64,000 nt of DNA from Amoebophrya sp. A120 (lineage: Eukaryota; Sar; Dinophyceae; Syndiniales; Amoebophryaceae). Both the position numbers and the translations under genes were made by a program. Position 1 is the first letter of the stretch; each line of letters opens with the position of its first letter. The DNA lies in NCBI GenBank assembly GCA_905178155.1, contig CAJINV010000013.1:548344-612343 (forward strand), in the 5' to 3' direction. The notes beneath the pieces were generated by a model. That model had not been told where the DNA came from. It worked only from the letters and a program-made list of their open reading frames with translations, and searched no databases. Positions 56,801 through 64,000 of the stretch are shown here, piece by piece.

Positions 56801-59800
56801 AGGGTTTTTAGAATGGTTTTCATTTTCCTCGCTTTCTTTCATCTGTTACTGTTTCCAGTATGCATAGAAACATTCCCGAAGCTCGCATCTATAGCTGTTT
56901 GTCGGTCGAGTCCGTGATGAAGATGTGGCATGAAGTACTTACTTCTTAGTTGCGAAAAAAACGAAATCAACCTCCCACCAGGTCCGCAAACAGGAGCAGA
57001 GCCAACAAGCCGCCACCACCTCTCTTGCCCGGGTCGAGCAGTTGGAGATCGAACTGAAGGACAAAATCTTCAACTTCGACAGATTGGAGAAGGAAAACAG
57101 CGCCCTCGTCGAGCAGAACACGTCCATGACGCAGAACATGGATGCGCTGGCCTTGAAATTCGAAGAATTGCAGCGGGAGAACGAGAGTTTGACGCAGGAA
57201 AAGCTCGCGATGAACCAGCAGAGCATACCGATGGAAACGTCGCAGATTTCGGAAGCCTCCTCGGTGCAGGACCTGACGCAGGAGAAGGACAAATTAATGG
57301 ACACGCTCACAAGGATAACAACCGAACTTGCCGAGAAGGAAAACGTGATCGCCAAGCAGGAAAGTGATGGGAAATTGGCGGAAGAGGTACGAGGTTTGGT
57401 GATTGTGTTTGATGAAAAAGAATGAGGTTGTCTTTATGTTTTGTTTCACATTTCCTTGCTTGCCCTTCCAACCCCAAGTCGCGATTGAAATTGCTACATG
57501 ACAAAAACACTTCAAACATCATTCCATGCCTTAGGCCCTCGCCCTGAAAACCGCGGAAGTCGACAAGCTCAAATCGGAGCAAGACGCGTCGAAGCAGGCG
57601 TTTGACCTCGAGTTGGACGCCTTGCGAGAGACGAACGGCCTACTGGAAACCCGGATCGAGCAGCTGCGGCAGGATTTGGAAAAGGAACACAAGCAGGCAC
57701 AAGAGGTGATAAGTGTCGCTGCCGTGAATGCGAACGCATCTAGCACTACAGGTGGTACGGTGAATGCAGTCGAGGTTCCGGTTGAAGTCGAACCAGTGAA
57801 GAACATGGCCGGTGCAGATGCAAAAGATCCATGGGCCGATGTGGAGGACGATGACGGGTGGGATTTCGGGGACGATTCCCCGAAGGAGCAAGCACCGAAA
57901 AAAACACTTGAAGGCTCAGTTCCGACTGCCGCAGCTGTGGTGCAGCCCCCTGATCAAACGGAAGAGGTGGAATCTTTATCCCAAGCTTCCGCTTCTGCTG
58001 CTCTACTCCAGCAGAATCACGACAAGCTAGCGAAGCAGGTTGACGAACTTGTCGCAGAAAAGACTGAGCTCTTGGCGCAGCAGGCGACGCTTTCTTCCCA
58101 GCTTGAACAGCTAAAGGACGAGAGGGGAGAGATTTTCCAAGAAAAAGAAAGGATAACTGAAGAGAATATCGAGTTTAACAACAAGCTGTCCACGCTCGAA
58201 ATGACGGTGCGCGAACAGCAAGAGAAACTTCGCCTGTTGCAAGAAGAGAAATCTTCGTCATTACAAGCGGGACCACCACCAGCCGCTGCAGCAAGCCCCG
58301 AGACAAGCACAAGCACTACGTCCGCACCTCCTGCTCCAGAACCGAAAAGCGCTACAGTGCCCGAACCTGCACTAGAAGTAGATGATGACGGTTGGGATTT
58401 CGATGACGAGTCACCAGCGAAGACTGGCTCAGCAGGAGGAGAGCTACTACCCCAAGAGGGGGCTCCTGCTGTTCCTGTTGCACCAGCAGTGGCAACTACA
58501 AGCTCAGCATCCTCCAAGGTACCGCAAGACCCTCTTTCCGTTTCAGTTGAATCCCGGCAGCCGTCGAAGATCCGGTTATCAGAGGACTCCACGCTCGACT
58601 GGAACGAGAAGGCGCCTACACCCGCGAAATTAGAGGCGAAATTGAGAGAGACGGAAATGCGGTATGAGGAATTGCGGGGAAAATTCTCGGACTGTGAGAA
58701 GGAGTTTTTGGAGAGTTCTTCTCAGAAAGATAAGCTCCTCGCGGAGAAGACGGAAGAGGTATTGGAGAAGGAGCAGGAGCTGCGGAAATTGGAAAAATTA
58801 TTGCTAGAACAAAAGGAAGAACAAGTGGCTAGCGAGAGGGCAAATCAGGCCAAGGCGAGCGAGGAGCGTGCAGCCGCTGTCGCGGAGAATTGTGCAGAGT
58901 TGGAGAAAAGATTCGCAAGCGAAAAGGACAAATTGCTAGACGAGAAAAATTTGGAAATTTCGGCGAAAATCGAAGAAGCGAAAGTCCTGAACAGTCTGCT
59001 ACAGGAGAAGGAGGAGCAGTTGGCTGTTCTGGCGAGCAAGCAGGATGCGAACGCCGCGGAGCAGCAGACTGCGCTTGCTGCCTCCACTGCGGAACTCGGG
59101 GCGAAAACGGAGGAGGCGAAGGAACTAGCGGCTTTGCTGAAAGAAAAGGAGGAGGCGCTAGCACTCGCACAGATGCAAGTCGCTGACGCAGCGACTGCGA
59201 ATGGCGCAAGTCTTGCGGAGAAAGACGCTGAGATCGCAGAGAAGGACAGTGTATCAAATGTAAAAATGTCTGGGTCTGGAAACTTGTGATGCTGGGTGGC
59301 GTCTCATGATGAGGCCACAAATGCTGGCGCAGCATCACAAGTTTCTGAGCTTCTAGGTGTTGCCTATTCTGCATGACAAACTGCGTTTCTGCATCACAGA
59401 AAAGCGAAGCTCTTGGGTAACGTGCGTGACAGATTTAAGAGTCATGCCAGACAAGCATGACAAACGTGCATTCTTCCAGACCCAGACATTTTTACATTTG
59501 ATACACTGAGATCGCGGAGAAAATCGAAACGATGAAGCAACTCTCGGAGCAGCTGCAGACGCTGGGAGAGGAGCTAACAACGGCGAAAAAACAAGTGGAA
59601 GCGTTCGCTGCGGAAAAACAGTCCGCTTCTGCGGAAAAGGACGAAGAATTGACGCAGAGAATCGAGGAGGCGAAGCAGCTTTCGCAACTGCTGCAGGAGA
59701 AGGAGGAGGAACTTGCAATGGCCAGCATGCAAGCGGACGACAGCGAGGCGGTGCGGGAGAATTTGCGTGAAAAGGAACAAGAGCTGGCAAAGAAAACTGA

Positions 59801-62800
59801 AGAGGCGAGTGAGCTTTCTGTACTGCTAGCAGCGAAATCGGAAGAGTTGGAAAAACAAAGTGAAGCCGCAGCTGCGAAATTGCAGGAAGCAGTACTGGCG
59901 AAGAGCGAAACTATCGCAAAACTCGAAGAAGACGCAAAACAATCGGCAGCGCTCGTAGAGCAAAAACAGGAAGAGCTTGAGGCGGTGCGCGCGCAGCTCG
60001 AACAACAGAAAAACGGCGCGTCAACGGAACAGCAAGCGTTGGTGGTAGAGAAAGAAGCAGAAATTGCGGAAAGAAAGGAAGAAGCGAAGCACCTCTCGGC
60101 ACTGCTGCAGGAAAAGGAAAAGGAAGTGTTGAAGCTGCAACAGGACAAAGCGTCATCTGCAGAGCAACACGAAGCTGTTTTGCTCCAAAAAGACGAAGAA
60201 ATCCAGACAAAAACCGAGGAAGCGAAGTACTTGTCGACGCAGTTGCAAGAGCTAGAATCAGAGAAGGAAAGAGCGCTCGCCGATCTGAAACAGGACCTGT
60301 CTGACAAAGAGCAGACAATTCACCTGTTGTCGTCGGAGCTCGAAGTCTCGCGCAGAACCGCAGCCACTTTGGTTCTTGAGCAGGAACTACCCCCAGAAGT
60401 GGACCCGCAGAATACTACCACAGCTCCCATTTCCATCCCAGCGCCAGCAGCACACGAAACGTCAGCACCCGCTCCCGCACCGAACGACATTGAAAGCGAA
60501 CTGTTTCAAGACGACGACATATTTGTTGATGAAGGCACAACTGCAGCTGCTGCCCCGGCCGTTCCCTCAGCGACTTCCACGACAACACTTTTCACCCCCG
60601 TTGCCCCACCCCCGAAAACTTCATCCGCGAATCAAGATATCGCCGCAGCGCAAAGAACCCTTGTAGCGGAAGAAGAGCTGCAGGCTCTTCAGGAAAAAAG
60701 CGAAAAGCAAAAGAACGAGTTGGAAAAACTTAATTCCGAACTCTCCTTCCTCCAACAGCAGCTGGATCCCCTAACCCAGCAGAACGCGAGCCTAACCGAA
60801 CAGAACGCGAGCCTAAGCGAGGAAAACGCGAATCTGACCGAAAAAAACGCGATTTTGAGCAAAGACCTAGAAAAGCAAAGCTCCGAAATCGAGGATTTGA
60901 AGCAAGCGAAGAGCAACATTCTGATCGACAATGACGTCTTTGTCCGCGAGACCGCTACGAAGGAAGCGAAATTTCTGGAACTCCTGAGGGACAAGGAGGA
61001 AAACGAGTCGAGCATGCTGCAGCAGATTCAGCAGCTGACGGAAAGGAACACAGGAAAGGAGCAGGAAATCGCGGAGATAATGTTGCGGCAAAACGAGCTC
61101 GAGACGAAAGTGAAAGAAATTGAAGCAGAATTGGGGAAAACGGAAGAAGAAAAGGAAAGCTTGCGGATGCGGATGGAAGAAGCCGAAAGCGAGCGAGCGA
61201 ATTTAGCTCTTGCGGCGGTCGTGCAGCAGGAGCCATCTTCAAACGCGCGGCCTTCTGCAGAAACGGAAGCTGCAAGAACGTCAGCAGTGGTGGAAAAGGC
61301 GGAGCCATCGTCCGCACTCGAGAAGCAGGCTGGAGAGGAGGATCCATGGGCGGACGACGACGGTATGTGGGGAGATGACGACCAGAATGCTGGGGCTACA
61401 ACTGAGGTACTCCTCACAGCTGCACCCCCCGCTCCTCCAGCAGCGTCCGATACTTCGGTGCCCGAGGGACAAGATGGGGAGGTCCACGCCAGACAGGAAG
61501 TTCCCACGACATCAAGCGATGACCGACGTCTTGCGGAACAAGAACAGACGATCCAAAACCTCGGTCGCTGGTGTCTCTCGGACCAGGAAAAAACGATCCT
61601 AGAAATGAGGAAAGAGATCGAGACAAAAGAGCAAAATGCAGAAAAGACGCTGAGCGAAATGGACAACGTAAAGGAAGAACTAGAGCTGAAAATAGCTGGA
61701 TTGGACACGGAAGTTTCTGACTTGAAACAACAGCTGCAACTCGCGGAGGAAGCGAAACTAGCAGCGGAAGAGCAGCTTTCCTCCGCTTTGCTCGTCGCGC
61801 GACAGAAAAGCGAAAACGAACAGCAGGAGCACGAGGAGAATCTCGAAAAAGATCGTGCGGTTTCCAAACAGCTCGAAGTTGACATGGAGAAGTTATGTCA
61901 GGAAAAAACAGAACTCGAACAGTCCTTCAAGCAACAAATCAACGACCTCGAGGATCAGATCGCGGAGCTGCAGACGCGCCATTTAACTGAGCAGATGGAG
62001 TGGAAGGGAAAACTGCAGGAGGAAAAAGAAGCCGCGGTTTCGCAAGCAGAAAAGGCGGCTCTGGACCGCTTCCAGGGAGAAGCGAGTGTGAAAGATAAAG
62101 AGCTTTCTTCCCTCCGGGAAATCAACGCGGAAAGAGATGAACAAATTGTTTCGTTGGAAAAACATTTGCAGACCGCGATGGAAAAGCTGGAAAACGCGAG
62201 CGAAACTATGGAAGGGAAAACCTTTGAGCTCCGTCAACAGTTGGAATCTGCGGAACAAGTGAAAAGCCAGCTGGAGCAAGATTTGGCGAGGGCAAAAGAG
62301 GAGCAGCAGAAGTTCATTCTTGCCAAAAACGAGGAATTTGCTGCCAGAGAGCGAGAATTGCAGGAAAACTCGGATCTGCAAACCCTGCAGAACGCGAAAC
62401 AGGCCTTGCAGCTGCAACTCGACGCCGCGACGACGCGCTCGCAGGAGTTCGCGGAGAAATGCCAGATGGAGCTCGGGAGCTACCGGGAGAAGTTGCTCTT
62501 TTTGGAGAAGGAAAAGCAGGATCTTTCGGATAAGGTTCTGCGACTGAACAAGAATTTGTTAGAAGTGAACAGCGAAAACGACGCCTTGGTCGCGGATATG
62601 GAGGAAAAGGAGGAAAAACTGATGCAGTACGAGATGCAGCAACCGATGCCGCAGCAGCAATTCCACGCGGCGGCAAATGGACACCACCACTACGGCAATA
62701 CTATGTTGCACCACACCCGGCCCCAGAAGCAGTCCATCCGCATTCACCACCTACAGGAGGAGAACAGCTTGCTGAAGCACGACGTCGAGTCCTGGAAGGA

Positions 62801-64000
62801 GCGAGAACAAACTGCGTGCGCCAAAATCGAAGAGATCATCGCGGATGGAGAAAGGCTCTGGTACGAGTGGGAGCAGGAGAAGCAGGTCCTGGTTGCGGAG
62901 AACCTTGAAACGCAGAAGAACGCGAAACTCTACATCAAACAGTCACGAGAAGCTTATCTCCGGTTGAAGAAGGAGGGGTCCGAGTATTGCGCTGGGCTGG
63001 AAAAGCAGCTCGCTTTGCTGCAGCAAAAGGTGGACAGCAAGGGGAATCCGGTGACGAGAGACCCGCTGGACACCGCGCGGACGGACGGCTTCAACAACGG
63101 AGCGAGCCCCGTTTCCCACATTCATGAGACCAATAGTCCGCAGGGAAGTGGCACCAGAGCGGGCAGCTTTGCGGAGATTGCGAACTTTCTGGAAAACGAC
63201 GTCGGCCCGCCGCCCATCGGCAGCTCCAAGGAAAGCAATACAGCGAAGGAGCAGATACGCCTTTTGGATTTGGAAGTGCAAAAGTACAAGGAGAAGTGCG
63301 CTCTGCTGGAACAGCAGCTCAGTGAGGTGGGGAGAAGGATAGCAAGCAGCGATAAGAAGTCCTTTTCCGGCTCGCCCGATCTCGTCGGTGTGGATTTGCA
63401 AATGCCGACGAGTGCGGAGAAACAGGCCGGGATGAACAATGTCAAGCGCGCAAGTCAGATGACGAAGATCGTCGACGCCCTTGGCGAGTCGGTAAGGACG
63501 ACAAATCTGCACGGGACGCCGCAGGTCGGAGTCAACAACGACTCGCCGGAACTCCTGCCGCAGCATCCTATGGGCACTCCTCTGATCAAGGAAGATGAGG
63601 AGGGCTGGGATTGGGAAGACGACGATGTTGATCCTCTGGGCGGAAACAAGACTTCTACAACCGGTGCGGAACAAGAGCAAAAAAAGAATGCACCGCCGGA
63701 AGCAAATACAAATATCAACAAACCTGCTGCAGAAGCTGCGTCCAAGCACCTTTTCGCCGGCCCAAATCCTTCAGCAACTCCAACCGAGCAGGAAACCGTG
63801 ATCAAAAACCTCCAAAAAGAGCGATCGGAGCTGCAGTCGGAACTGCAGCAGACAGTCGACGAGAAGTTGCAATTAGAGCAGTTGGTCACGTCCCTCCAAA
63901 ACGAAAAGTCCGAACTCCAGCTGCTGACGCAGAAGGACAAAATCCAGCTGTCCGCTGCGGTTTCCGGAACGATGCGGAAGTTCTCGAATTCCTTGATGCC
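53873..64000 (+). CDS. Giant coiled-coil protein with acidic tryptophan motifs (3' end outside window)
   Basis: Exons inferred: 53873-54117, 54331-54472, 54652-55054, 55211-55247, 55512-56796, 56982-57386, 57535-59251, 59509 to beyond 64000. Most of the about 2,900 residues seen are heptad-rich Glu/Lys/Gln/Leu coiled coil. Seven or so acidic patches hold Trp: VDGWGDIDDDED, EDGWGDDAWGDDDDED, GDGWGDDDDAF, DDDGWDFGDDSP, DDDGWDFDDESP, DPWADDDGMWGDDD and EEGWDWEDDDVDP. Long coiled coils with short Trp-acid motifs occur in golgins and vesicle tethers, whose Trp motifs bind coat or adaptor subunits; whether that applies here is inference. Four introns are GT-AG (54118, 54473, 56797, 57387) and three are introners. 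The start MPMFKQM is the first ATG of the open frame. Confidence 0.7.
55055..55205. mobile_element. Introner, family E (shortest, 151 bp)
   Basis: Left TATGCATTGCAAAAGTATCG with TACTCGT following; right ACGAGTACGATACTTTTGC to CAGGATA. TSD AGCCG at 55050-55054 and 55206-55210. Excision of 156 bp joins RSAEA to EELRIAAS. Interior has GCATGACAAATTT and TTTGTAATGC, in common with larger families. Confidence 0.88.
55250..55508 (+). mobile_element. Introner, family A copy 5
   Basis: Left TATCAAATGCAAAAATG then TCTGGGTCTGGAAG; right CTTCCAGACCCAGACA to CAGTTGATA. Flanks ACAGA and ACAAA (4 of 5). Excision of 264 bp joins NFLEQ to KRDYEST. Only 44 bp separates it from introner E, leaving a 37-bp exon. 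Confidence 0.85.
59252..59503 (-). mobile_element. Introner, family A copy 6 (inverted)
   Basis: Family A TIRs. Flanks CAGTG (59247-59251) and CACTG (59504-59508). 252 bp. Its interior read as reverse complement matches copy 3 (3481-3732) almost base for base, for instance GTGTTGCCTATTCTGCATGA. Excision of 257 bp joins AEKDS to EIAEKIET. Confidence 0.88.

Overview
The window is eukaryotic nuclear DNA. It is most like a syndinialean (Amoebophrya-like) parasitic dinoflagellate, but that assignment is an inference. Four things support it. All eleven protein genes I can build lie on the + strand. Many coding regions are cut by short elements with terminal inverted repeats (TIRs) and 5-bp target-site duplications (TSDs), and removing element plus one TSD restores the reading frame without GT-AG ends; such introner elements are known from Amoebophrya. 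A 17-nt match to the 3' part of the dinoflagellate spliced leader sits at 38733-38749. Typical eukaryotic families (SLC44, SF1/BBP, a voltage-gated channel) are present.

Layout, all on +: SLC44 choline-transporter-like protein (842-5567); two tandem paralogues of an unknown membrane protein with long Gly-Ser repeats (6853-10984 and 11857-21310), the second hosting a 5'-truncated LINE inside an introner; class-3 lipase-like protein (22169-24502); large unknown membrane protein (25496-30509); single-domain voltage-gated channel (31921-36605); small signal-peptide protein (37104-37589); PAN/apple-like plus sulfotransferase protein (39972-46059); splicing factor SF1/BBP (47142-49742); fucosyltransferase-like protein with a frame break (about 50510-52728); giant acidic-Trp coiled-coil protein running off the right edge (53873 onward).

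Two intron classes coexist. About 15 are ordinary GT-AG introns of roughly 150-350 bp. About 18 are introner-like: they begin TATC or TATG, usually end GATA or CATA, are flanked by an exact or one-mismatch 5-bp duplication, and their excision (element plus one TSD) joins the flanking frames. I group them by TIR into families A (six copies), B (four), C (two), F (two) and single copies D, E, G and H. Families A and B occur in both orientations and are removable either way. The tandem paralogues differ by introner presence and absence, which records intron turnover directly.

The genes do not form an obvious pathway. The unifying system in the window is the introner population, including one copy inside the gene for the branch-point recogniser SF1. 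Splicing itself is inferred from reading-frame continuity and protein homology, because no transcript is available here.
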